Shown one piece after another: positions 24,525 to 35,531 of a DNA stretch of 64,000 bases. The stretch is taken from the NCBI GenBank assembly GCA_910589415.1, contig OU342630.1, forward strand, positions 68,754,186-68,818,185, given 5' to 3'. Each line of letters begins with the position of its first letter. The first letter of the stretch is position 1. The notes under the pieces are model-generated. The model was given only the letters and a program-made list of their open reading frames with translations, did not search any database and was not told where the DNA came from. Made by a program: the position numbers and the translations under genes. Source of the stretch: Malachius bipustulatus (taxonomy: Eukaryota > Arthropoda > Insecta > Coleoptera > Melyridae).

Positions 24525-25251
24525 ATGACTTCTTTATTAAATAAATTAGATTACGCAATAAAATCCAGTAAGGAGGAACAAATTGTTGATGTCTTGAAGC
24601 ATATTATTGAAGTAGGAAAAGATTTTCATTTAAATGATGCCCATTTAGTTTCAAATATCTTGGGAACGGAGAATAAAGTAATCCAAGAGTTATCAGTCCA
24701 ATTAATCGCCGAATTAGCGAAAAATGAAGAGAACAGGAGAGTGCTCTCACAAGAAACGATCATTAATAGTCTAATATCGGTCATCTCGCAAACCAATTCC
24801 AAAGGAGTGAAAAACAACGCTTTTCGAGCTCTGGGAAATATTTGTTATGAAAACGAGGACGCTAGAAAACTCGTCGGCAAGAATGGTTTTGATCGAGTCC
24901 TTTCTGTTCTTAATTCTGCTTCATTTGACACTTCACTTGATCTCAACGCAAGCGGATTTCTGATGAACTTCCTGTTTTCTGGCGAAACTTTCCAGAAACA
25001 CGCTCTGCAAAATAATATACTGAAAACTTGCGAAAGTTTACTTGTTCGGAATCTGGATTCTTGTCCCAATAAGAGTCTCTACTTATTTTTATTATCAGTT
25101 ATCAATGCCGTAATTGATTTTCTTGAAGAATGCGAAATTTCATTCCCAGAAACGTTGTGTTCCACAATCGTTAAAGTATTTAGAAAATCCTCCGATAATC
25201 CGGAAATTTCACTCTTGTGTCTGGAAATTCTTCATAGTCAGTCAGAAAAAG
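24525..25251 (+). CDS. vimar: vimar / RAP1GDS1 coding exon 1
   Basis: This exon encodes residues 1-242 of an armadillo-repeat protein. The repeats are visible as helical blocks such as QELSVQLIAELAKNEENRRV and SKGVKNNAFRALGNICYENE, the latter a hallmark of RAP1GDS1 (SmgGDS). The start ATG follows stop codons and an AT-rich leader. The exon ends one base into a codon at a GTAAGT donor (AAA G / GT). The family binds small GTPases with polybasic tails (Rho, Rap, Ras) and promotes nucleotide exchange and prenylation-coupled trafficking; the Drosophila orthologue vimar also acts with Miro in mitochondrial dynamics. Confidence 0.9.
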
Positions 25252-25950
25252 GTAAGTTCAAGATTTAAGAGTTCTATTTAAAGTACAAGCAGTAGCGTGT
25301 GAGCAAATGAAACCAGAATTTAGGTATGCTCTGAAAAAAATTCCATGTCTTAGATTAGATCCTACAATTAATTCAGTATGGTAAATGTCTTATTTTTCGT
25401 ATTTTATGGTTTTGAATGGTCTTCTCAACTGAAAAAGAATTGAAACCCATCTAAATGTTTGTATTACAGCGTGTCCTTGAAATGAGTTTACACTCTCTAC
25501 CAAATGTTCCTTGGGTGCAGTGGCGTAGCTTCAGATTTGGGGCCACCTCGCCAAATGTTTTGGCGTCCCCTCTCCTAAAGTTTTCTTCATTGGTGGCTCG
25601 TGGATTAGGTGCAAAACAAGTCGGACAAAATAAAAAAAAATTTTGCATATTATGTACCTATATCAATTAGGTGGACAACTTCCAGGGGGTTTAGGAGGCA
25701 TGGAGTACCCCCTAACAGCAAGGGAAGGTTCGGGAAATTTATTTTATTTAGGCATTTATTTAGAGATTAAGTCACTACTGCCATGAAGTTAGATCCTCCA
25801 CTTATACCGTCAAAAAGACCCGTGAAAATAAGAAGTCCTACACCAATCGACCACGTTCGATAAAATTCATAAAATTAGTTTCTCTTCTCGTAAACTTACC
25901 TCATTCAGCTCGCCATTCAGAGACCTTGTAGTTTTATTTTTAGGTACGTT

Positions 25951-26071
25951 AAAAAGGGGGTCCCGGCTGCTTCACAGCAGTCGTTAAGTTACGTCAGAGG
26001 CCCTTGAGGCTACTTGAAAACTTCTGACACTTGGGCTTTACCACAGCCATAAGATATTTATTTATTTTTTT
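25951..26071 (+). mobile_element. short retroposon (second copy of the 56.6-kb insert)
   Basis: The sequence from AAAAAGGGGGTC through CTACTTGAAAACTTCTGACA to an ATATTTATTTATTT tail matches the 56579-56689 insertion almost base for base, apart from a few substitutions and about ten extra bases near the 5' end. At the other site a 13-bp duplication proves it inserted as a unit. Here I cannot find a clear duplication. No pol III boxes are obvious, so it may be a SINE or the 3' tail of a longer retroelement. Confidence 0.65.
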
Positions 26072-26443
26072 ATCCGATCTGGGAGCGAAATAAACTGATT
26101 ATTTTGGTGTCAGGATATCCTTTTCCCCATGTCAGCAATTCTTTGCCAGTAATAATAAAGCTCCAATCGATTGGCGCGCTAACTGGGCGCTCTGCGAACC
26201 TGCAAGTGTAGCCGGCTTTGGTAGTCACTTTTTCCAAAGCTGTTGCATCTCCTTATTATATGCTCCCTGATTATCACTAATCATTGTTCGTTTAAAAATA
26301 AATTTAAAATAATTTAATAATTTAAAAATACATAATTATTTGACAGGAAATAATTTTTCAAATGATTAATTTATTGCCTAACTTTGTCGATAGTGGGAGA
26401 TTGAAAGTTAAAGACCACATTTTTGTGAATTTAAGAAAACATG

Positions 26444-27110
26444 AGGTCCCTAATTTAAGCATGACACATTTTTAAAATATTAATATTTTTTAAAACTGAT
26501 GATGAGGGATTTTCGAGCTATTTTCGAGCTCTTCAATGGTATTTTCGAGCTGTCTCCAGCTTTCATCGTTTTCCGGAAAATACCTTTTTTTTTTGTAATA
26601 ATTCTTACATTACGCCTGACTTTTTTAAATTCAATCTGTGGAGAAACCCAAACAACACAGGAATTTCGAGACATTTTCGAGCTGTTCCTAGCTCTCGTAA
26701 TTTTCCGGAAAAACGAAAAAAACCGCTTTGTCGTGCTAGGATTTGACCTAAATTCGAAATTCGTGTGCTTTTCGTTTTTTCCGGTAGTACTTACTTACTA
26801 AATTTATGTCAAATTCTAGCACTATCAAGCGGTTTTTTTCGTTTTTCCGGGAAATGACAAGAGCTACAAACAGCTCGAAAATCTCATTGAGTAGCTCGAA
26901 ATTCCTGTTCTGTCTGGGGTTCTCCACAGATTGAATTTAAAAAAGTCAGGTGTAATGTAAGCATTACAAATAAAAAAATTGTGATTTTCCAGAAAACGGT
27001 GAAAGCTAGAGACAGCTCGAAAGTACCATTGAAGAGCTCGAAAATCCCTTGTCATCAGTTTTAAAAAATATTAATTTAAAAAAAATGTGTCATGCTTAAA
27101 TTAGGGACCT
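26444..27110. mobile_element. foldback element with 313-bp inverted arms, 9-bp TSD
   Basis: The element begins AGGTCCCTAATTTAAGCATG and ends with the inverse. The arms run about 313 bp each with few mismatches and are separated by about 40 bp. GAAAACATG is present as an exact 9-bp direct repeat at 26435-26443 and 27111-27119. Each arm carries an internal motif, TTTTCGAGCT or its inverse, several times. A 9-bp duplication with very long arms is known for Foldback/Mutator-like elements. There is no open frame with a transposase motif. It lies in vimar intron 1. Confidence 0.85.
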
Positions 27111-27499
27111 GAAAACATGAAGTAGGCAATGTTTTGGATTTAAAAACCAAAATTTTCATTTTACAGTTTTGCAGATCCAATCTGAGACATGAATTTTTTT
27201 ACAAAGTATAATTCAGATCTGAAAAGGTAATCAGTCAGTACTGACATTACCAAAAAAAAAGCAATTTCAGAGAAGCACGAAGTAGAAAATGGTCCTTGGA
27301 ACATAAGTTTCTAAATTAGGTATACTTATACAATTTGATTTTTGCTATCGTAATTTAGTTTATTTATGTATCAATTTACTTTTAAACAAAACACTTGCTT
27401 GAAAGCTACACTGAGAGAAAAATGTTCTTAAGAAAGCCTCAATATGAATTTTTAGTATTTTTACAACTGCCGCTTCCCCCCACCATTCTAGTTTTTTTT

Positions 27500-29262
27500 T
27501 AAGGCAGCCTACCGTTTTTTTGCTGGAAATTGATAGTTTGGATTTATCTAAGTATGAACGTACCAAGGAAGTGGGATGAAATGTTGGTAGTTTTCAATGT
27601 ACAGGGTGATACATTGTAAATAAAAAGTGTTTAGCTTAGGGTTCAGTGAGAGTTGAATAATAATCGATTATCTAGTCAATTTTTTTTTTTTTAGACAAAA
27701 GATGAATGACATGTTGTCAGACAACATGAAATTCATTGATGTTGTGCTGTGAGTAGAAGCGGAAATTGTAGACACGTGTTTCGTCCTGTTTGGGAATCTT
27801 CACTACAATGTATCTTACTGACACACAGCACAGTTTTAATCACGTATCCCGTGAGTGGAAGAATCCAATTAAATAAAAATAAAAATAAAGGGCACAGTGG
27901 GTTTGGCTTGCGCCATAGGATACACCCCAGATAGCCATAATGTATGCCAAAAATGAGTGCAGTGCCCCCCGGTGTGCATAAAGTAGGTAAAGTAGGCGCA
28001 AGCCGAAACCACCGTGTGCCTTCTATTTTTATTTCATTGGATTCTTCCACTCACGTGACACGTGATCAAAACTGTGCTGTGTTGGTAGGTACATTGTACT
28101 GAAGAGTCCCAAACAAGACGAAACATGTGTCTACAATTTCCGCCTCTACTCACAGCACAATATCAATGAATTGCATGTTGTCTGACAACATGTCATTTAT
28201 CTTTTGTCTAGCAACGCCCATTAGGGGCTTTACCTACTTTATGCACACCGGGGGGGCACTGCACTCATTTTTGGCATGCATTATGGCTGTCTGGGGTGTA
28301 TCCTATGGCGCAAGCCGAACCCACCGTGCCTTTTTTTTTTTTTATTTCATTGAATTTTTTTTTGTTGATTGTTCATTGAATCAATTCAGTTTTAATGAAG
28401 ATCGAATCGAAATGCTCTTCACACGAAAACAGTTGCTGTCGCTTGTCACTATTATCATTGGAATTTGTTATAGTTTAGTACATGGCGTGCTTCACTGCTC
28501 GAGTAGCTGAGAGTTACTCCAAGGTGGTAAGGATTTTAAATTAATAACATCAAAGATGCATAACATGTTGTTATAAATTATAAGAGACATAATAATTCAT
28601 AACAATAACAAACTTTCAAGTTTGTTTGGAGCTAACAAAAAAGATTGTCGACTACTATGGAAAAGGAAACAAGTCAGATAGAGAAAAACACGTCCAAAAT
28701 CAAAAAGCGATGTTTGATAGTTTTTTCAAAAAACCACCCTAGTCAAGATGGCAATTGTTTGAGAGAGAGAGAGAGAGAGAGACTTACTGAGAGTGACAAT
28801 GATAATGATGATGTTTCTGACTGGAGTTCAGTGAGTCCTGCAATCTATCACTTGTGTACGACATATGACATACATATCAGTAGTAGTAGTAAGGTTAGGA
28901 ATAAAAAAATTGATTATCAGTAATTCGAATAGTTTTTCTTGGTCTCACTTGATTTTTTCTGTATCGATATGAATTTGAATAAATCGATTTTTTTCGTAGA
29001 AAATCAGCATCCCCAGTTTAGATTATTGAATTATCAAATGTAATTTTTGAGACTTGAAAATATCCAAATAAAAATTTAATTTCAGAGCTTGCTTTTCAAA
29101 AATTGCATTTTCTCAAATTATTAATTTTATTCTATTTTATCCAATTTATAATGTATCACCCTGGGTAATGAAAACTACCAACTTTCACGCCACTTCCGAG
29201 GTACTCTCATACCCAGAAAAATCCTTACTATGACTTTCCAACAAAAAATTATTTATCTACAA
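27500..29262. mobile_element. inverted-repeat unit (about 125-bp arms)
   Basis: The arm at about 27500-27625 (ending near CAGGGTGATACATT) is repeated inverted at about 29140-29262. Shared blocks include GGAAGTGG, GTTGGTAGTTTTC, CAGGGTGATACATT and TTTTTTG(C/T)TGGAAA. The CAGGGTGAT segment inside resembles Tc1/mariner ends used elsewhere in the window. The arms flank about 1.5 kb that contains another palindrome (27693-28335). Exact ends and target duplications are unclear. Confidence 0.6.
27693..28335. repeat. nested three-part palindrome
   Basis: Segment A (27693 to about 27915, beginning AGACAAAAGATGAATGACAT) is repeated inverted at about 27990-28211. Segment B (about 27893-27995, containing GGCTTGCGCCATAGGATACA) is repeated inverted at about 28225-28335. 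The order is therefore A-B-A'-B' with both inverted partners. Each outer A end also has its own palindrome, CATGTTGTC/GACAACATG. The structure could form a cruciform; it probably results from insertion or local rearrangement of a foldback transposon. Confidence 0.75.
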
Positions 29263-29459
29263 CACTGGCTTAACCACTTCTTGTATCTATGGATATGTGT
29301 CCTTTATTATGGAATATCATATCTGTTGGGTTTATTACTAATAAATAAATAAACAAATAAAAACAAGGTAATTGAAGTACCATTAAAATCTATAAAAAAA
29401 TTACCAGAATTGGTTGAATCTTTTTAATTAATATCGTTTAATAAATTTTATGCTTTTAG

Positions 29460-29792
29460 ATGAAATAAAAGTGGTCTTAGCAAGAGATGGTGCGTGTGAT
29501 TTAGTTATTGAAGAGATTGAAAAGTACAAGGATCAAGTCAACGATGAAGAAAGCAGGTCCGTTTTGAAAACGGCCTGCGACTTGATCGTTATCGTTTTAA
29601 CGGGAGATCTCTGTATGAACTTGCTGTATAATAACGGAAAAGGAAGCGTTTACGAGTCGATGATAAAATGGCTGGATTCTGACGACATCGATATTCTGAG
29701 CACAGGCATTCTCGCTCTTGGAAATTTTGCTCGGAAAGATGAACATTGCATACAAATGGTGAAATCTAATAAAGTTTCAAGAAAATTAATCG
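29460..29792 (+). CDS. vimar: vimar / RAP1GDS1 coding exon 2
   Basis: The exon starts after TGCTTTTAG in phase 1 (G + AT = Asp) and ends one base into a codon at GTAAGA. It encodes about residues 243-353. The block YNNGKGSVYESMIKWLDSDD followed by ILSTGILALGNFARKDEHC is the conserved middle armadillo region of RAP1GDS1. Confidence 0.9.
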
Positions 29793-30913
29793 GTAAGAAT
29801 TCATGCTGGTTTGTTGAATATAAAATAAATGATGATAATTTGCTCTATTATCTAACAAAGCAAAAAAGGGAGAGACTTTCGACCTGATTGACAAATAACA
29901 AAAGACTGAAACATGAAATGTAAATTTTGGAATTAAAAAAATCATCATCTGATTTGGTTTCTCTTCTGTGATATTTTGTCCCAATGCTTAATGAACACTT
30001 TTGTCTGTTTTTCTTCCTTTTTACACAGGGTGTTTCATTTCATTGGTAAACGGACAAATGGCAACTTTCGATAGAGGACACCGGGGTGGTTTTAAAAAAG
30101 GGTGTTTTAAGAATATCTCCAATTTATTTGTAAGGCCATTACTAACGAACCACCTGTTTATTTTTTTGAAATTTGGTGAACATGTTTCCGTTTCATTGCC
30201 CAAACGTTTGACATAATAGCGGGAAGGATAAATCCAGGTCCGGACTTACAAAAAATGAATAAATGTTAGTGTTCAAAAAACAACTATATCAGAATTTTCA
30301 AAATTTGTTTTGGTATTTTAAAAGAGCAGAAAATATTGAATTAAACAATGTACTTTTTGTAACAAAAAAGTTCCGCATCTGATTCTATGCAGATGTTGTT
30401 CTATGAGCGCAAATATTTATTAATGGGTAATTTATTAATGGGCAGGTGTAGGTGGGTTGGTTAGTAGGTGGGTAGGTAGGAAGTGGCTTTTCATGACTGC
30501 CACTTAATTAAGCTCACTACAAACGTGCTGATTAGAAAAACTTCGCAACTTTGCTTTTTTCACTTTGCATTTTTAGAAAACTTCTTGTTCCACAGTGTAA
30601 TGTAAGTTACAGTGTTTTAAATTATTATCAAAAAATTACAAAGTGTTCGCAATTTTATGTAGTACAGCAGTGCTAAATTAATTTAATTGATTGTGGAACA
30701 CAAACTTCCAGCTTAGTAAAAAATTATAAAATGGAAAATGCAAAGTTGCAAAGTGTTTTTGTCTTTTGTTGAAAAAAGCCCAAATTATAGAGAATTAAAT
30801 TATTCATGAATGTGGAACGAATAAAATACTGTACCTAATTTAATTATAAAGTGTACTTTTCGCTAGAATTCTATATGATGGGAAACCCCATATAAAAATG
30901 ACTATCCTTTCAG
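29793..30913. other. vimar intron 2 (1.1 kb)
   Basis: AT-rich intron between exons 2 and 3. A plus-strand frame at 30001-30216 and its antisense are featureless. A GGTAGGTGGG-rich patch at about 30443-30482 is simple sequence. Confidence 0.7.
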
Positions 30914-31126
30914 AGATATTGCAAAATTATAATAAAATCGACAGCGATGTAAAAGTACAGCATGCTTTATTAAGCACTCTGAAAAATCTAGTGATTCCAC
31001 GTCCAAATAAAGCAGAAGTTTTGAAGGAAGGTCTGATTGAAGCAGTTTATCCCTTGATAGAAAGTGATCAGTATATGGTAATCTTCAAATTACTGGGAAC
31101 CTTGAGAATGGTAACAGATCAGCAAG
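30914..31126 (+). CDS. vimar: vimar / RAP1GDS1 coding exon 3
   Basis: The acceptor is CTTTCAG at 30907-30913 and the donor GTATGT at 31127. The exon enters and leaves in phase 1. It encodes about residues 354-424, including VQHALLSTLKNLVIPRPNKA, a signature of the family, and KLLGTLRMVTDQQ. Confidence 0.92.
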
Positions 31127-31205
31127 GTATGTATATATTGTCGGTGTCAATGTCTGTTTAAAAAAATTTCTCAGATTATTTTGAAAAAGAACATTCATCT
31201 TGCAG

Positions 31206-31792
31206 AAACTGTTGCTCTGGATTTACTCTCAAGACAGGACTTTTTGAAACGCTTGATGTACTGGTGTTACAATTCGGACCATTTGGGTGTGCGAGGGGAA
31301 GTTCCCAGGCTCCTCTCTTGGTTAATTGTGAACTCCAAACATCACAACACTGAGACACTGAAAATTTTCAACGATTATTTAGAAGTGGAGGGATCGGTGA
31401 AGTGCATCGTCGAAATGATTTCATCAAATTTTGCCGTCATGCAAAATGAAGCATTCCATTCGCTGTATTTACTTTGGGCTTGTTGTTCGCACTTGAATGC
31501 AAGCGATGGGAACTCTGAATCTGAGTCGATCGTAACTCTGGGACACTTGTTAGTGGAAGCGGACATCGGAAAACATCTCAGTTTTATCTTGAGTAAATAC
31601 GGTGGGAAAATGGATAAATGTTTAATTCAAAACATGATTCGATTTTTAGAGCTGATAATTAGTTCTAATGAGGTTTTAGAGCATTTAAAAACTACAAACG
31701 TATCTGAAGGAATTGCAAATTTACTGCAAAATGCAAACTCACAAGATAGTACTGAAAAAATTAATTGCGTTTTACGTGAAATCAGAAATTAA
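31206..31792 (+). CDS. vimar: vimar / RAP1GDS1 coding exon 4 (C-terminus)
   Basis: The frame requires the acceptor CTTGCAG ending at 31205, giving QQ/ETVALDLLSRQ. An alternative AG at 31173-31174 would shift the frame and lose the conserved sequence. The exon encodes about residues 425-619 and contains GVRGEVPRLLSWLI and the conserved FAVMQNEAFHSLYLL armadillo helices. The stop codon ends at 31792. The whole protein is 619 residues in this model, close to the 607 of human RAP1GDS1. Confidence 0.93.
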
Positions 31793-31799
31793 CTTCCTA

Positions 31800-31805
31800 A
31801 ATAAA
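31800..31805 (+). promoter_or_regulatory. poly(A) signal of vimar
   Basis: AATAAA lies 7 bases after the vimar stop codon, implying a very short 3' leader if it is used. No stronger candidate is close by. Confidence 0.55.
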
Positions 31806-33654
31806 TAGTTTGACTTTATTAAATCATTACTTTTCCAAAAAGTGTAGTAGACTCATGATTTCTGGATAAATTGGGATTACTCTGTAATAACACCCCATCT
31901 AGAATGGTATCATTCTTGAATGGTACCGGTACCCTGTTTATTACCCACTTAATCATGGTCGAATATTTAGAATTTTTTAGGTATACATATCGCATCTTTG
32001 CTTCAGAACGACTCAACTCAAAATTTATCAAAAAATGTATAAATCTTTTTTTCTTCTAAAATTGGTTACTGCTTCACTATCCTTCAAAAGTTATTCCTCA
32101 ATAATATTGTAAACACGCTTGTTGTATTTTTTGAGTAACGGCTCTTTAGAAACAAAGATGTAGGGTGATTTGTTGAGATGTATGGAGTGATTCGTTTAAG
32201 GACACTTTCAATTGAGATCTCAAATTGAAACCTATCCTGCTGTAATAACATAAAAAGGTGTGCCTTTGTAGAATTCAATTTGAAAGAAAATCAATTTACG
32301 TGTCTAGCGTCTAACATTATCGAAATATCTGAAAAGGTATTAATTCCCAAGAACCGCAATTAATCAACAAATCTCATTTTTTATAAGCACCAAAAGTTTT
32401 GGGTTGATTGAGGCAAAATGTTTCCTACATTTAGTTGGGCAAATACCTTACAATAAAAAAAATTGCTAAATAATAATTATAGCGAGACTTTGAGAACTAG
32501 TTTCAAGCTACAAAAATCGCTCTATAAAAAAGAAAGATATAAACGTTTTTCAATATAATTTCAGGTTGGATTAAAAGCGTTGATCTCTGATTATCAAGTC
32601 ATGAGATCCAGTGAAAAGTATTCTTAAGTGGATCACTTTTTGTATACATTTTTGCATGAGTAAGATGATATAAAGTAGCAATACTGAAATTAATTTGTGA
32701 ATAAACCAGATATTAATTTAAGTTTTAGGAATTGTTTTCCCCGTATTGATAGTGGATTTTACTAGTAATATATTTACAAGAGTTTAATACGTATGTATCA
32801 AATATTAAAGTATTTTTCAACTATGAGAACACCAATATAGTCAATTTCATCTCAATATTTGGTAATCACGGTCATCCAAGTTGACTTTCTATGCCACAAA
32901 ATTTCACTTTTTCATTTCCAAAGGGAGTATGAAACTATGCTTCACTCACTCAAAGTTAGAGTCTGCACGGGACCATACTTCGAAAATTACATAAGGAATG
33001 TTGATTCAACTTTTTTAAAAGCTTTTAGATGATAGGCTTTAACGATTCGGACAAGTACTGTTGGATCTTGCCTCTGCATTTATAAAGTCTAGTCATTAGT
33101 TTAATTTATATTTTATCCTCATGATGACATTCAACGAATTAAGTAGACTTTCGGCATGAAGAAGTCGAACTGTTGATTTCTCTTATTCAGATATTATTAC
33201 AACAATTAATTATTAAAATTTTAGAGAACAATTTTATCTATGATGCTTTTAGAATTTTGAGCGTTTTTATAATATAGTAATTATTAAATTTAAATCGTTG
33301 AACAATTATTATACCTAAGCAATTTATTCTTGCTTTAATATTGTAACGTTATATTGTTAGAATTGTATTTTTCTCAATAAAATTGAATAAAAGTTTCAAG
33401 TTCTTGAACAGGTTTTATTCGATCCATTGATTCTGATGACCTTCAGAATCTTTTCTAAAAGTTAAGTGTCTCACTCTATGCAACATGAGTAATAATCATA
33501 CTCAAAAATAGTTATTTACATTACAAGCTACGAAAGTTCACTTTTAGGTGTGAGGTCTTTTGAATAGCCGAGGCGAAGCGTATTGTAGCCGAGGATATTT
33601 AAAAACTCCGAGCACCTGAAAGAGCTTTCGTAGCGTGTGATGTATTAAACTTTT

Positions 33655-33922
33655 TTTTTTTTTTAAAAAAAGAGGGAGCATCGGTCTTAACTGTGTAGGT
33701 AAGACATAGTCGCTCCACTCTGGTAATTTGGCTTTGAGACGAACTCTTTAGCCACACACACTTTAAATTATAATATTTGCCATTTAAACGTTCGATCGCT
33801 TGTTTTACTTTTCACAGACATTCGAAAATGAATCTGAAAAGAAAGCGGGCCGAGGTGAGTTTCGAACCCGCGATCTATGGCTTCGTGAGCCAGCGGAGAA
33901 CCACTAGGCCACGGAAGTCACT
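33655..33922 (-). mobile_element. tRNA-derived SINE
   Basis: On the minus strand the element begins with a tRNA-like head (about 33847-33919). It has an A box TGGCCTAGTGG (33901-33911) and a B box GGTTCGAAACT (33858-33868), and a partial anticodon stem around CACGA. After a 190-bp body it ends in an A-rich tail, seen as the T run at the left. TATTAAACTTTT is an exact 12-bp direct repeat at 33643-33654 and 33923-33934, the target duplication. The head differs from a functional tRNA in its anticodon loop and in lacking a full acceptor pairing, so I call it a SINE and not a tRNA gene. Confidence 0.88.
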
Positions 33923-34178
33923 TATTAAACTTTTCATTCTCCCCTTGCCATATTGAACCACGGATTAAGAAGAAATGAGTAAAATAATATGATTCAGTGA
34001 TAACAATGGAATTATTATAAGGTGCCATGTTTTTAACATTACCATAGTAACGATAGTTCTAAATTATTAATTTATGACACTGTCAAGTTTAAAACTCTGT
34101 ACCGCTATAATTTTAGAATCTTTGACTGTAGTTTAGTTCAAAATGAATAATCATTCAAGAAGCTGCAAATTCCAGTAA

Positions 34179-34226
34179 ATCTTTCTGGAACATACAATAA
34201 TAATTATTTGTATGTTCCAGAAAGAT
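34179..34226. repeat. perfect hairpin, 19-bp stem
   Basis: ATCTTTCTGGAACATACAA (34179-34197) and its exact reverse complement (34208-34226) flank a 10-base AT loop. It could be the remnant of a MITE or a short structured transcript; I see no other evidence for a microRNA. Confidence 0.7.
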
Positions 34227-34898
34227 GGAATTTTTTATTGTAGTTTTACATTTCATTTTCCATCTAAATAAACGTTAATCAAACTGACATTTCTACTTTT
34301 TTGTCCAGGGCACGAAAGTTTTTCATAGCTAGCAACCACCTAGCAACCTATCACCTAGGATGTTTTACTTACGCTTTCGGTTGTCCTATCAAAACAGAAA
34401 GTTACAATTTCGTAAAGGGGAGAATGAAATAGATTTTCACATAAAAAAATGAACATTGTTCTCATACAGTGCCAACTTTTTGAAAGTCACTGTTTAGTAA
34501 TTATTAGTGAATTCTCGAGCCTAATTTAAATGAGAAAAACACCATGGAACTCTTCCGAGCGGTGCTCAGCAAAGTAAGAGAGAGAGAGAGACCCTTTTGA
34601 TTGTCAACATCCAAAGAGGATAGGCAGTTTAGTTCTTGTTGTCACTCTTAAAATTTAAAACAAAAATTATGAATGAAGGATTCAGATTATTTTATGGTCT
34701 TTATATTATCATTTATTCAATGTACCTATATCAATAAAAACTCTTTATTTATTTATAGAGAGGAAGTTATCCACTTGGGGCTTTCAGTATGATAATCAAT
34801 ACAAGTTCTAATATACAGAATTGACAACAACTTGGAAATTCACGCCACAGGATTGGAAGAATTATTGTTAAATTACAAACTTCGTATCACTAAAAATT

Positions 34899-35531
34899 TT
34901 ATTTTCGCTTATAAACGACTGAACTTACAACATTCCCTACTTTACCCCCAAACTTGAATTGTGGCGTCGGTATCACTCCGGCAAATTCGAAATGGCTACT
35001 GAAATGTTCATTCAATTCTGATTCGGTCCAGTTGCACGATGTTATAACAAAAAATCCACCGTCTTCCAAGCTTTTTGAGATGTTCTCAATGTACAATTCT
35101 CGGTTTTTACTAGCGTCCGAGCTTAAGCTGACTGCATCGTAAGTGCCTTTATCCAGAATGATTTTATATTTATCCTCAAGTCCCTCCAGAATATTGCAAG
35201 TCCTGTAATTGATATTGATATTATCTTTTGATGCCACGGATTTAGCTAATGTTATGGCCGGTTCACTGTAATCCACACCGTGTAGATTGGTGTATCCTTC
35301 ACGAGCCAGGTCTACTAGAAGCATTCCGTTACCGCAGCCCACGTCGAGAATCTTGTCACCAACGTCGAGTGACTCGCAATGGTTTAGCCATCTAATAATT
35401 CGATCTACTATGTCTTCTCCAAACCATATTTCTCCAGGATCACCATGGGTATTAAAATTGGCTATTTCTTTTTTATAATGACTGTTCCAGTATTCTTGGG
35501 TGCCTAATTCAGATTCGTTTAGTTCTTCCAT
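34899..35531 (-). CDS. EEF1AKMT2: EEF1A lysine methyltransferase 2 (METTL10)
   Basis: A single open frame of 210 residues. The order of motifs matches the EEF1AKMT2/METTL10 family (yeast Efm4): a TQEYWNSHYKKEI entry, GDPGEIWFGED, SAM-binding motif I ILDVGCGNGM (residues 61-70), GVDYSEPAI (85-93), the acidic DKGTYDAVSL block (127-136), ITSCNWTESEL (163-173) and a C-terminal PTPQFKFGGKVGN (188-200). The enzyme methylates lysine on translation elongation factor eEF1A in the cytosol. The length is normal and the gene has no intron in this window. The stop codon TAA is itself part of an AATAAA at 34898-34903. Confidence 0.95.
   Translation of the reverse strand: MEELNESELGTQEYWNSHYKKEIANFNTHGDPGEIWFGEDIVDRIIRWLNHCESLDVGDKILDVGCGNGMLLVDLAREGYTNLHGVDYSEPAITLAKSVASKDNININYRTCNILEGLEDKYKIILDKGTYDAVSLSSDASKNRELYIENISKSLEDGGFFVITSCNWTESELNEHFSSHFEFAGVIPTPQFKFGGKVGNVVSSVVYKRK

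Larger units (their letters stand above)
25252..29459. other. vimar intron 1 (4.2 kb) with palindromic elements
   Basis: The intron holds a retroposon copy (25951-26071), a long-armed foldback element with 9-bp target duplications (26444-27110), a half copy of the 1227-1387 MITE (about 27180-27300), and a large inverted-repeat unit (27500-29262) with a nested palindrome. A GA dinucleotide run is at 28759-28781. The open frames over 28127-28510 and 28645-28923 lie in this repeat material and show no known domain. Confidence 0.7.
31806..34897. other. vimar-EEF1AKMT2 convergent intergenic region
   Basis: The two genes point toward each other across 3.1 kb. The interval holds a tRNA-derived SINE (33655-33922), a perfect 19-bp-stem hairpin (34179-34226), an inverted-repeat patch at 33507-33640 around CTACGAAAG and CTTTCGTAG, and a GA run at about 34577-34592. 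Otherwise it is AT-rich with no supported gene. Confidence 0.65.

Noticed and set aside
28127..28510. 127-residue plus-strand open frame in vimar intron 1
   Set aside because: It runs through the nested palindrome 27693-28335, and its mirror image exists in the opposite arm.
30443..30482. Telomere-like GGTAGG/GGTTGG run
   Set aside because: Short, irregular and not the insect TTAGG repeat; plain simple sequence in an intron.
31174..31205. Alternative acceptor for vimar exon 4 at 31174
   Set aside because: It shifts the frame and destroys the conserved armadillo sequence; the TTGCAG at 31200-31205 keeps it.
33847..33919. Functional tRNA gene
   Set aside because: The pol III boxes are good, but the anticodon arm is poor, the acceptor ends do not pair fully, and the unit is flanked by SINE body, A tail and target duplications.
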